The position numbers and the translations under genes were made by a program. Shown one piece after another: positions 23,522 through 33,345 of a stretch of 64,000 nucleotides of DNA (position 1 is the stretch's first letter; each line of letters starts with the position of its first letter). The notes beneath the pieces were generated by a model that did not search any database, was not told where the DNA came from, and saw nothing but the letters and a program-made list of their open reading frames with translations. Source of the stretch: Zizania palustris (lineage: Eukaryota; Streptophyta; Magnoliopsida; Poales; Poaceae); contig JAAALK010000287.1 in assembly GCA_019279435.1 (NCBI GenBank), forward strand, positions 22,506,162 through 22,570,161, read 5' to 3'.

Positions 23522-25447
23522 ATGGATGAATCCACCGCTGCGGCAGCGGAGCTGGAGGCGGCGGAGAGGGTGGTGATGCGGTGGGACTCCACGGCGTCCG
23601 CGTCCTTCGGTGGAGGGGGAGGTGGGGGTGGGGACGAGCAGATGCTGTTCGATGGCGGTGGCGACCGGGCGGAGGCGGAGCGGTTTCTCCGGGCGGTGGA
23701 TGACCTGCGGCGCCTGGCGCCGCCGTCTCCCGCCTCGGTCGGCAGCCCGCGCCGCACCTCGTCGGCTAGCGGCGGGGCCGCCTCCAACGCCGTCCACGTC
23801 GCGATGGCGCGGCTCGAGGACGAGTTCCGGCACGTGCTGTCGTCCCGCGCCATCGACCTGGAGATCGAGGTGCTCGCTGACCTCAGCTCTCTCTCCTTGT
23901 GCGGCGACCGGGCCAACTCATCGGACATCGCCGATGCGACAGCAGCGGACGAAGATGACTCCGTGTCGTCTTCCGTCGGCCGCCGCAGCAGCTACCGCTC
24001 CCTGCGCAGCATCCGAGAGATCGATCTCCTTCCCGCGGACGCCATCTCCGACCTCCACGCAATTGCCTCGCGCATGGCTGCCGCTGGTTATGGCCGCGAG
24101 TGTGTCCAGGTATACTCATCCGTCCGCAAGCCGGCCGTCGACTCCGCCCTCCGACGCCTTGGCATCGAGAAGCTCAGCATCGGTGACGTGCAGCGGCTCG
24201 AGTGGGAAGCCCTCGAGGCCAAGATCCGCCGCTGGATCCGCGCTGCCCGTGCCGCCGTCCGCGGCGTCTTCGCCAGCGAGCGTCGACTCTGCTTCCTCAT
24301 CTACCACGACCTCCCCCTCTCCGGCTCTACAATCAGCACTGCTGCTGGCACTACGACCCACGACGCCCCCTTCGTGGAAGCCGTCAAGGGCGCTGCTCTG
24401 CAGCTTTTCGGCTTCGCTGAGGCCATCAGCATCGGCCGCCGCTCCCCGGAGAAGCTGTTCAAGATCATTGACCTGCACGACGCGATCGCCGATCTGTTGC
24501 CTGACGTTTCCGACATCTTTTCTGCATCCAAGGCCGGGGAATCGATATACGTGCAGGCCGCTGAGATCAGGTCGCGTCTGGCTGATGCCGTCCGTGGGAT
24601 ACTATCAGAATTTGAGAACGCAGTGCTTCGTGACCCGTCCAAGACTCCGGTGCCTGGGGGCACCATCCATCCTCTCACTCGCTATGTCATGAATTACATT
24701 AGCCTCATTTCTGACTACAAAACTACACTTTCCGAGCTGATTGTGTCGCGACCATCGGCGAGCAGCCGAATTGCTCCTGAGGGCAACGAGAATACACCGT
24801 CCTTCCCAGATCTTGATCTTCCTGACCCTGACAGTCAGTTACCCCTTGCTTCTCATCTTATCTGGATTATTGTGGTTCTTGAGCACAATCTTGAGAGCAA
24901 GTCATCACTCTACAAGGATGCAGCACTCTCTCATTTGTTTGTTATGAACAATGTGCACTATATTGCACACAAGGTAAAGGATTCACCAGAGCTCCGGGGT
25001 CTTATCGGGGATGAGTACTTGAAGCGGCTGACAGGAAAGTTCCGACTGGCAGCCACACGCTATCAACGCACAGCATGGTTAAAGATCCTGAATTGTCTGA
25101 GAGATGAAGGTCTGCATGTCAGTGGCGGCTTTTCATCAGGGGTATCCAAATCAGCACTTCGGGAGCGTTTCAAGGCTTTCAATGCTTCATTCGAGGAGGC
25201 ACATAGGGTTCAATCTGCTTGGTATGTGCCAGATACACAGCTGAGAGAAGAGCTTAGGATATCAATATCAGAGAAAATCCTTCCAGCATATCGATCCTTC
25301 CTTGGTCGGTTCCGGCATCACATAGAGAATGGAAGGCACCCTGAATTGTACATCAAATACTCGGTCGAGGACCTTGAGACGTCTGTCACAGATTTCTTCG
25401 AGGGGTGTCCGCCTCCGCTACATAACAGGAGAAGATCCCACGGATGA
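23522..25447 (+). CDS. EXO70: EXO70 exocyst subunit, probably EXO70D-type
   Basis: A single uninterrupted reading frame of 641 residues, normal for intronless plant EXO70 genes. The first ATG of the frame is used, just after a GC-rich leader. Recognisable features are an early MRWDST motif (about 19–24), an acidic/serine linker (about 135–160), the IREIDLLP segment (about 166–173) and the C-terminal helical EXO70 core. The core includes YISLISDYK near 395–403 and ends near SVEDLETSVTDFFEG. EXO70 tethers secretory vesicles to the plasma membrane by binding phosphoinositides through basic C-terminal patches; plant paralogues also serve autophagy and cytokinin-regulator turnover (D-type). The D assignment rests on remembered sequence similarity of the MRWDST and IREIDL regions and should be tested by a tree. 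Confidence 0.93.
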   Translation: MDESTAAAAELEAAERVVMRWDSTASASFGGGGGGGGDEQMLFDGGGDRAEAERFLRAVDDLRRLAPPSPASVGSPRRTSSASGGAASNAVHVAMARLEDEFRHVLSSRAIDLEIEVLADLSSLSLCGDRANSSDIADATAADEDDSVSSSVGRRSSYRSLRSIREIDLLPADAISDLHAIASRMAAAGYGRECVQVYSSVRKPAVDSALRRLGIEKLSIGDVQRLEWEALEAKIRRWIRAARAAVRGVFASERRLCFLIYHDLPLSGSTISTAAGTTTHDAPFVEAVKGAALQLFGFAEAISIGRRSPEKLFKIIDLHDAIADLLPDVSDIFSASKAGESIYVQAAEIRSRLADAVRGILSEFENAVLRDPSKTPVPGGTIHPLTRYVMNYISLISDYKTTLSELIVSRPSASSRIAPEGNENTPSFPDLDLPDPDSQLPLASHLIWIIVVLEHNLESKSSLYKDAALSHLFVMNNVHYIAHKVKDSPELRGLIGDEYLKRLTGKFRLAATRYQRTAWLKILNCLRDEGLHVSGGFSSGVSKSALRERFKAFNASFEEAHRVQSAWYVPDTQLREELRISISEKILPAYRSFLGRFRHHIENGRHPELYIKYSVEDLETSVTDFFEGCPPPLHNRRRSHG

Positions 25448-28400
25448 GATGGTTTTAAGACTCAAAAGATCTTTATTGTTGACTGATGAGTGTGGTTGCA
25501 GAGTATTCTCTGATTCATCGGAGAAAGCGAGACTTAAGGGTGTAGTTGGTGATGATTTCTTCTACTAGAGGTAATCTGAAACATGATCAGGATCTTATTG
25601 AGACTGTCAAGTTCCTTAGTGGTTCTTCCTTTTATAACCCACCTTGTTCATTTGTTACATTATCATTGTATCTTCCATGAGTAGCTAGCTTGTTCATATA
25701 GGGCTGTTCTTTCAGCATGTATCATAGTTGTAAGTTGTAACATCGTGGTGTTTGTTTGACACTTAACTGAGTGTCTTATCGTTTTTTGGTTGTTCAGATA
25801 TATATTAAGATTGCACTTGGTAAATTAGATGTAAAAAAATCTGTTATAGTGGGTTTTACCTATGTACGACCGTGTTCTGGCCTTGAAGTATCAATTTTGA
25901 GATTCCCATATCAGGTCTCTTTTCAAATGTATTGCCATTAGAGCGCCATTAGAGCACAACTAATGTAACTTGTTAGTTTGGACTAGAGCTAATGCTAAAT
26001 GAAAAAAATGACGAGGACAATCCATTTTAAAACAGCAATGCAATTTAACATCGTAAAGCTTGTGCATTATAATATTAGCATTATGTAAACTTGTAAAGCA
26101 TGCTTTCTGTTTGTGCGTGGCAAATTGTTTACTTCCTTCATCTACGACTGATTGTGATGCAGATTTATTTTTCTGATAAAATGCTTCAGTGATAATGTGA
26201 TATCATTGATAAAAGTTTTTTAGTAGTAGTAGTATATATATTATCATCCCAAGAAGAGACTGCATTGATAATTCAGATTATGCCATTTGGTTGGGGTGCA
26301 ATAAGCAATTTGTAAGCCTTTCCAAGTTGTGGAACATTAAGTTTTTATAAGACAAATTCACACGTAATTCTTTGTTCCTGTTTGTTTCATAAAGACTTTC
26401 AATTGTTTTTGTATTGGCGAATAAGGAAATCTTGAAAAAAACACTTTGCTGTTCTTCCGTGTTACTTTAAGGACAATTTCTACAATTATGTACCTAGTTT
26501 GCTGCGAATTGTATCATGTAATTCTTTGTGCTCTTCCTATGTGGTCGTCTCAAAAGGTTGTGAATAGCATTTCCTGAAATATGTACAGCTAACCCAGGGC
26601 TTAAAAGAAGAATCATAGAAGCCTGAGATTGGTGGCGTGTGTGATGTAATATGGGATAGCATTTAAGAACTGGGAAATAAATGATTGGTTGCTTATGATG
26701 ATGCAATTCAGGTTTCTGTTATGCCTCTCTATTGAGTAACGTTTGGTCGCTGTAATGCTGTTGAACAGTGAGCTGTATGGATGTGGCATCAAAGGTGTGA
26801 TGGTTTCCTGGTTGACAGTATCTTGGTGTTCTACAATTCTTTTCTCGCTTCTTACCAATTATCTTTTCACAGTTGTGATGCCAAAAGTAATCCTAGGACC
26901 TCCTGTTGAATCAAGCTATTGTAATGTGAGGTTTTGTTGCCTCCCCAACACGTCACATGTTCAAGAGTCTACGGCTTTCAGCAGCAACTGAGTGAACTGA
27001 CTCCTGACCGCAGAATAGCACGAGTTGCCGCCTCATGTTGCTTGGTACATCTGTACTTGGGTATGCTGATCTAAAATAGCACTAGTTAGACACAGGGATG
27101 GATCATGGATCTGTGATGCCGAATTCATGGCTTGTAAGTATCAAGCGTAGAATTATTCGGTGAAAGAGAGAAAAAAAACAGATATTGGTTCGGCGGATGG
27201 ACGCTGTCACTTGTCAGCCATGAGCATGGGAAGCAGGCAAAGCATGGGCCAGTTTTTAAGAGTGTTTTTTTACGGATACGTGTTAACGTGCGTGTATGCA
27301 CCTGGATGCATGGTCAGGATTTCATAGTTGGGATCTCGGAAGTGGTGCGAGGAGGACAGCGACGAGACGACGGCCGTGCGCCCCGTGAGCCCTCGGCTCG
27401 CGCCGGCCACTGCTTTGCAACCAAAAACCAACCGCATCCGCGAGCAGCAGCTAGCTGGTGACCGGTGACTGATGAGTTAGGTGGTGGTGGTGGTGGTGGT
27501 GGTCACTTGCTCAGACGACCACGAGATCGGCGGTCGTCGCGTCGGGACGCCGTCATGTGGAGGCGTACTATGCGACCATCATCTCCTCGTCGCGGCTCGT
27601 CGCTGTCAACCGGTTCGTGGCTCTGGATGGGAGGATGATCTCTCGATTCTCGAGTGCTGGAGCAGCAGCAGCAGCAGCAGCACATGGAAGAACTGGACGC
27701 ATGCTCGTAGCTCACATGGCGCAGCAGCGTGTCGAGGCCAATCAGAGCGATCGAGGCCGCGTTGATTGGTTTCCGCTGTGTTGTGTTTTGCTTCCGTTTG
27801 ACGTCGCCGACCAGCCATGTAATGAAAAAGGTATATAGATGCGTCCTTTTTTTTCCCGGTCGATGCTTACGTTGTGTTCGAGCTCAAATTGGCAATTTGA
27901 CACGTTTAATATAACAGATACAAGAGTCAACGGCAGTAAGAGGTCATGTATTGATCAGGGAAAATATCATGTGCAATCACTTATTTGATGTATGCGTGCA
28001 ATCAAGCGATCTGGTGCATCCAATCAAGCGATTCAATGGTTACATATGAAAAGACCTGAAACCTAGTACTTTTTTATTTTAACTCTTTTCATATGTAACC
28101 GTTAGATCGCTTGATTGGATGCACCAGATCACTTGATTGGATGCACCAGATCACTTGATTACACGCTTGCACCAAATAAATGATTGCACGAGATATTTCC
28201 CCTTGATCAGGTCGAGTACTGAATGCAAAATAGCAGCTCTTTTGTGTCTGAAACTCTACAGCCTACGTAGGACTAGCGGTTGAATTGCTGTTTTTTTATA
28301 TTGTAGTAATAACCTGGGGTTCAGAATTTGATAATAAGCGTTTCAATCTTGAACATTATGTAATTAATAAAAAAGACTTAACAGATACATAGCAAAAGTT

Positions 28401-28765
28401 TTACTTTCTAACTTACATGACAAACTTCGAGTTCACATAAACCAGAAGTAATATGAAATCTAAAAAAGAAACATATTATACACCATACACCCTTCAGACT
28501 ACGGCCAGTGTGAAGAACTGCTCTATCGTATATATAATCATCCATACAATGATGCCAATAACGTAGCTCACCTTGTGAAAAACTACTAAGGAGGAAATGA
28601 ATCTTATAAAGATGCTTCCATAATCCCATTGACGTATCTCAAGTTCTCAACAACTAGAATTAGTGCGGTGTGATCCTCTGCTGCATAGCAAAATTGGTCT
28701 AGCATATACTTCAGATGATCTGATGTGCTTGTACCATCTCTCCCTCGTGAAATGCACAGTGACCT
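25448..28765. other. 3' flank of EXO70 and intergenic spacer
   Basis: Up to about 26950 the sequence is AT-rich with no gene. A (GTG)n run at 27480–27502 and a (CAG)n-like run at 27662–27682 create frames of valine, serine or alanine repeats that I do not call. A hAT-like MITE occupies 27959–28202. No intact gene is seen between EXO70 and the 7TM gene. Confidence 0.45.
27959..28202. mobile_element. hAT-like MITE with an exact 8-bp target duplication
   Basis: TTGATCAG occurs immediately left (27951–27958) and right (28203–28210) of the element. The ends GGAAAATATCATGTGCAATC and GATTGCACGAGATATTTCCCC are inverted repeats. The interior is nearly palindromic around GGTTACATATGAAAAG and its complement, and the word GATGCACCAGATCACTTGATT is repeated near the right end. 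An 8-bp duplication points to the hAT superfamily. Confidence 0.82.
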
Positions 28766-31700
28766 CTACTCCCTTTTGTTTTCTTCGTCATCACCATCAA
28801 AAGATGTAACTGTGATGTTCTTTGTTGCTTTCGTGTCGGGTGAAGAAGATAAACTCCATCCGTTCTTAGAGGCAATGGGTCCTGGCCTTATTAGAGATAG
28901 ACTGTCCTCTCGTTCAAAGTTTTCGCTTGCATCATTGGTGAATCTGAAATAGAAAGCCAAAGAACTGTGAACTTCCCCATTTCAATCTAACAAGTGGTGA
29001 CCTGACGCCGGTAACAGGCCCAATTACTACTGTTACCGGTCTGGTTACTGTTAACCACTGGCCAGCGGTTAGCCCGGAAACCGTGGTTACTGAGCCAGTT
29101 ACGTTAACCCTGCCATACTGTAGTATATGATCTCATATTCTCATTGCATAAGTTATCCACAGATGCTCATGATTCTGACATGATGTAAAAGGAGTATGCA
29201 CTGGACAAAAATGATATGAAAAGCTATATTGCAGGTTTTATGTTCTGTATTTTCAAGGGAAAGTATGCAGGTTTGAAGCAACAAGTGCAACAGTATCACA
29301 AGCAACATTTTCTAAACTGCATACTTGGCATTCGTGAATCGTGATTAACATAGCAGGCAATAGCTCTCTGCGTGAGTGCATGTGCGTAATGATAAAATAC
29401 TGCTATTCAGCTCATCTACTGCAATGAAAATTGAAATACCAAATGAGACAATAAAGCTGAAGTATATTCTCCAGGTAGAAGTTTACAAAAAAACAGAGTA
29501 TACCTCATTGAGTTCTGTGACGGTGCCCACAGGTACGAAATTACACAAAGAAGTGAGAAAGACAAGACATGCCAGAAGGCAGGAATTATCCATGCATACT
29601 GCCATCGCTCATTGAATACATCTGTTGATTTGAAGTAAATCTGCAAAACAATGTCATCTTAAGTTCTGAACAAGATAATATGGCTAGATTCGTAAAAAAA
29701 CCCAGGAAGGTATGGCTTTAAGTTATGTTGCCTCCACAAAGGGAGGAGCAAAACTATTCAAGTTTTGTGCAACTCAGCAATATTTTCTTGGTATCCATAC
29801 ACTCAATATGGTTTTGACATGCATTAACATACCTCATAGCCAATCCAACCAACAGACACCAGAACAGTTACAGCCAATGCTATCGTGAATTTCCGGTAAA
29901 TGTCAAGTTTGGCCATTGACCTTCTAGCCTGTGATCCCAAATAAAATGATTACAGTTGGTTAGTGAATTTTCTTATTGAATAACCCAACATTATGTCAAC
30001 AAAGGACAGTGCACTGAACAAGGTTAGTTAGGTTCTGCCAAAGGAATTAATGAAGAAAAAAAATCAAAAGTGGCTGTGCTTACCCAAAGTTTGTCAAGGG
30101 TCTTAGACAGTGAAAGAAAAATCCAAACAACGAATGCAGCATCCAAAATAGCCACTGGATAGACCAAGAACAATCGAGCTTTTCCAGACAGATCATTTAC
30201 AGTACCAAGATTTTCTACCAATTCAAGGATTTCCGTGGCTAAAAAGAATGTTCCTCCGAGCATGACCACCTTTGATGTTAGACCACCCAAAGTAGGCCTG
30301 ACAACTCTGTATCCCATTGAGACGACAAGAATAATTACACGAGCAACTGTTCTTTTAACAGTACCAAATGTTACAGCCCAAAATGTGATGCCATTTGGCC
30401 GAACACCAGTCTCATTGAACTCAGCATACTCGAAATACCACAATGACATCTCGAGCATGCCCAATGTAATGACAAGAGTAATACAGTTCTGAAGTGGAAG
30501 AACCTCACGCCAAAACTTCATGTACTGATAGAACCAATAGATCCCAAGTAGAACAAAAGCAAAAGACATCAATCCAAAAAAGTTCTTAAGAGGTGCCATC
30601 CGACCTGGAAGATAGCCAGAAGGATTTTTCCATATGGTTTTCCCCTCTATCTCCAGACCGGCAAGTGATGGATCACAGTGTATGAAGTACATATTGTACA
30701 TCCCGGTTTTTGTTATAGGAATGGTCCTTGATGGTAGTGTTGCAATCGAATCACTTCCATCAAAAGTTGCAACAAACAACTGTGGCCAGCCAGGATTCAC
30801 CTGTGATGGCCGATAGATGACAGAACCCTCAGTGCAAGCTCCTAACTTGGCAAGATCTGAGGTACAACAAATAGCTTTCTGACCTCCATATGCTGATCCA
30901 CCAATCATTTCGCGATCTTCTATCTCAAAAACAAGTATCTGAACCATTGTCGAACCAGTCTCCTTTGCAGCATCATCTAATCTCCTAAAAGTAATCTTGT
31001 CAAACCTGGAAAGTGGAGGACATTTTAAGTTTACATCTGCAAGCTATGATTAGAACTATATAATGGATCATGGTAACAAAATTTGAGTATTCAATTAAAG
31101 CAGCAAATAGTGGTGAACAATAATTAGATAAATAAACAATAAAAGGTTTCTTAATGGTAGCATAGCTAACTAGTAAAAAAAATCAAAGCATAATCAACCT
31201 GTAAGACTTGGGAACTGCATTTACAGCAAAAACGCAGTAGTGATTCTTTTCTAAGTTTATCAAAACGTATGTTTGCTGGTCCGAGCACACTTTAAAGTTT
31301 AAACAAATTCAAAGGTCACTTGACACATCCACCAATACAAAGCAATCTTGATCCGATTAGCATTGAATTACTATATGGATGGAGCTCATAATGACATCTA
31401 TCACTATTCATGCATAATCACTTTGACTCTGCTCACCCCCTACTACCTTAGGCTATTCACAGTGTGGGTTTCATAACACTGTTTTCTAGAAGTCCACATC
31501 AACTTTGCAACTGAATAAATACCCTCTCTCTCTCAGTGGAGAGTTTCATTTCACTATTTCCTAGGCTAACCAGTGTAATTAAATGCAACTAGCTCTCATG
31601 AAATACTCTCTCTATTATGAAATGATTTGGTTTTCAGTGGGCGTTTTCATTTCGTTTCATCCATCTTGGAAACAGGTTAATACCATGTCATATTGATGAC

Positions 31701-32466
31701 ACTACTTCATTCTCTTCCCTCATTAATTGAATATCATGTCAGCAAAAAATCTGATGTGACATAGTAATTAATACCATGAAATACCCCATGAAACTTCCAT
31801 TGTGAATAGCCTAGCTTAACATCTCTCTTTCGACAAATCAAAAGCATCTTCAATCACCAAGCTATACCAGCAAATCTGTGTTTACTTAAAAGAAATTCTT
31901 CCCCATATATAAGTATATAACACTCCCAATGCGTTCTAGCATACAATTCGCCAAGACAAGAGCAACGCATCTCGCCATATTGAAGCTTCTGGCAACGTAC
32001 ACCATAGCATAGCAAAGAAAAACTAGATTTTCAGGAAAAATCACATCTGCTACAAACCAGCAATGAATCCTACACGGTCTCCAAGATGGAGACATCCAAG
32101 ATCCGGTCGTCGTCGGCTACCAGATCGACTCCAGCCCAGCGCAGCAGCTCACATCGCAGAACACAGATGCATCGATCAAGGCAGCAAACCGGACATCGGA
32201 ACAACTAGCGAGCTAATCAATTACCGGATGAAGGCATCGGCCACGGCGGCGGCGTCCTCGTCGTCCTCGGCGGCGGTGGCATTAGCGGGGGACACGGGCG
32301 CGTAGAGGCCCTCGCTGCCGGCGTGGAGGATAAATGCATTGCCTTTGTTGAGGAAGCCGAGCCCCCGGTACTCGTGCACTGATGCCTCCCCGGGGCGGAG
32401 GAGCGCCGCGACGACCCCGCACACGACGAGGAGCCGGAGCCGGTCGGCCGCCGACACGGCCGCCAT
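28766..32466 (-). CDS. Seven-transmembrane GOST / TMEM87-like protein (lung 7TM receptor family)
   Basis: Five exons on the minus strand, 32466–32225, 31005–30084, 29928–29833, 29640–29504 and 28943–28766, join with GT–AG introns to 524 residues. Residues 1–29 look like a cleavable signal peptide (LRLLVVCGVVAALL core). A luminal domain follows, opening with VHEYRGLGF and containing cysteines near 127, 128, 138 and 191. The seven-helix region runs from about 220 to 465, starting at MAPLKNFFGLMSFAFVLLG and ending near SYLWAPSQNSM. The acidic cytosolic tail ends DDEENKRE. This family has a Golgi-dynamics (GOLD-like) luminal domain plus 7TM and works in Golgi/endosomal trafficking; classical G-protein signalling is unproven. 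The start at 32466 is chosen because it places the signal peptide at the N-terminus; an upstream in-frame Met is less likely. Confidence 0.9.
28985..29115. repeat. GTAACCGG-rich repeat in the last intron of the 7TM gene
   Basis: Repeated GTTACCGG, GGTTACTG, GTTAACC and CCGGTAAC words on both strands, unlike the AT-rich intron around it. The word pattern resembles the subterminal arrays of the hAT-like elements elsewhere in the window. No terminal repeats or target duplication could be fixed. Confidence 0.4.
31451..31811. mobile_element. Complete MITE with GGCTATTCACAGTG ends in intron 1 of the 7TM gene
   Basis: The ends GGCTATTCACAGTG and CATTGTGAATAGCC are inverted repeats flanked by TA on both sides. 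The body contains ACCCTCTCTCTC and TTTCATTTCGTTTCATCC, shared with partial copies at 20990–21233 and 22786–23055. The TA flanks suggest a Tc1/mariner (Stowaway-type) target; a TWA target would point to PIF/Harbinger instead. Confidence 0.75.
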
Positions 32467-33345
32467 GAGGCGCGTGCGGAGCAGCAGGTGGGGGAGAAAC
32501 GGAGCTGAGGAGGGCAAGTGAAGCGAGGCACTGTGGCTGCTGGATCTGGGCGGTGCGTGAAGGTGAAGCCGAGCAGCCGACGAGTGAAAAACGGAGACAG
32601 GAGTGAGGTGAACAAGGCTGTGGCCGTGGCTGGTTGGTTGGACTACCTCGTTATTCCTCGGCGTGTGTCTTTGATGCATGCTTTGGTTTCCAAACTTCAA
32701 AGCAGGGTCAATGGACGGACAATGGCATCATGGGAAGCTAGAACATGCTGTTAAAAATAAACCCAAGTTGGGCTAGCTACTTATTACAGCCCTGAACCCT
32801 GCTTGTACAAGCAAAGTTTATAGTAAAAATATCAGAGGTTGAAGGATGTCATGTAAAGAGCGCAGCTTTTTCCATTTTTTACTTTGCCCCTAGTTTCAGA
32901 CTGACCTTAGCTGAAAGTTCAGAATTTGATGAGGAGAATTTGATTTTGAGTGCCGAAGTTTGAATTCTGAATTTAGCTTTCAACGTCGTCACCAGATGAT
33001 AGTCGGAAGAATGAATGCATTCTGTACAATTTCAGGGGCAGAGCAGAGGGAGGAGTAGACATGAAACAGGGCTTGTCCCCAGAGTTTCTTATCAGAATCC
33101 AAATTGCAGATGGTTCATGTCAGAAAGGGAGGATCATTACATCACAGCTTCATTTGCTAACTATATCTCATATTTATATCATTATGTGATAATAACACCG
33201 TCACCATCACCCCCCAAGCTTGTCAAGACCTTTGGAACCTGTACATGCTAGGCCAATGATAATCCATATTCAAGTCGAGCTGAAAATTCAGGAAATGAAG
33301 AGAGATGGATACCTGGCCTGAAAGAACTAACATATTCACCCGCCT
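32467..33345. other. Short spacer between the 7TM gene start and the DRO1-type 3' end
   Basis: The first 150–200 bp are GC-rich and probably contain the 5' leader and promoter of the 7TM gene. The rest is unremarkable and should include the 3' UTR of the DRO1-type gene next to 33345. No additional gene is seen. Confidence 0.45.

Noticed and set aside
23177..23928. Minus-strand frames opposite the EXO70 start
   Set aside because: Shadow frames in GC-rich DNA; the EXO70 frame accounts for the composition.
27481..27838. Frames rich in V, S or A
   Set aside because: Produced by (GTG)n and (CAG)n microsatellites; no domain or splicing.
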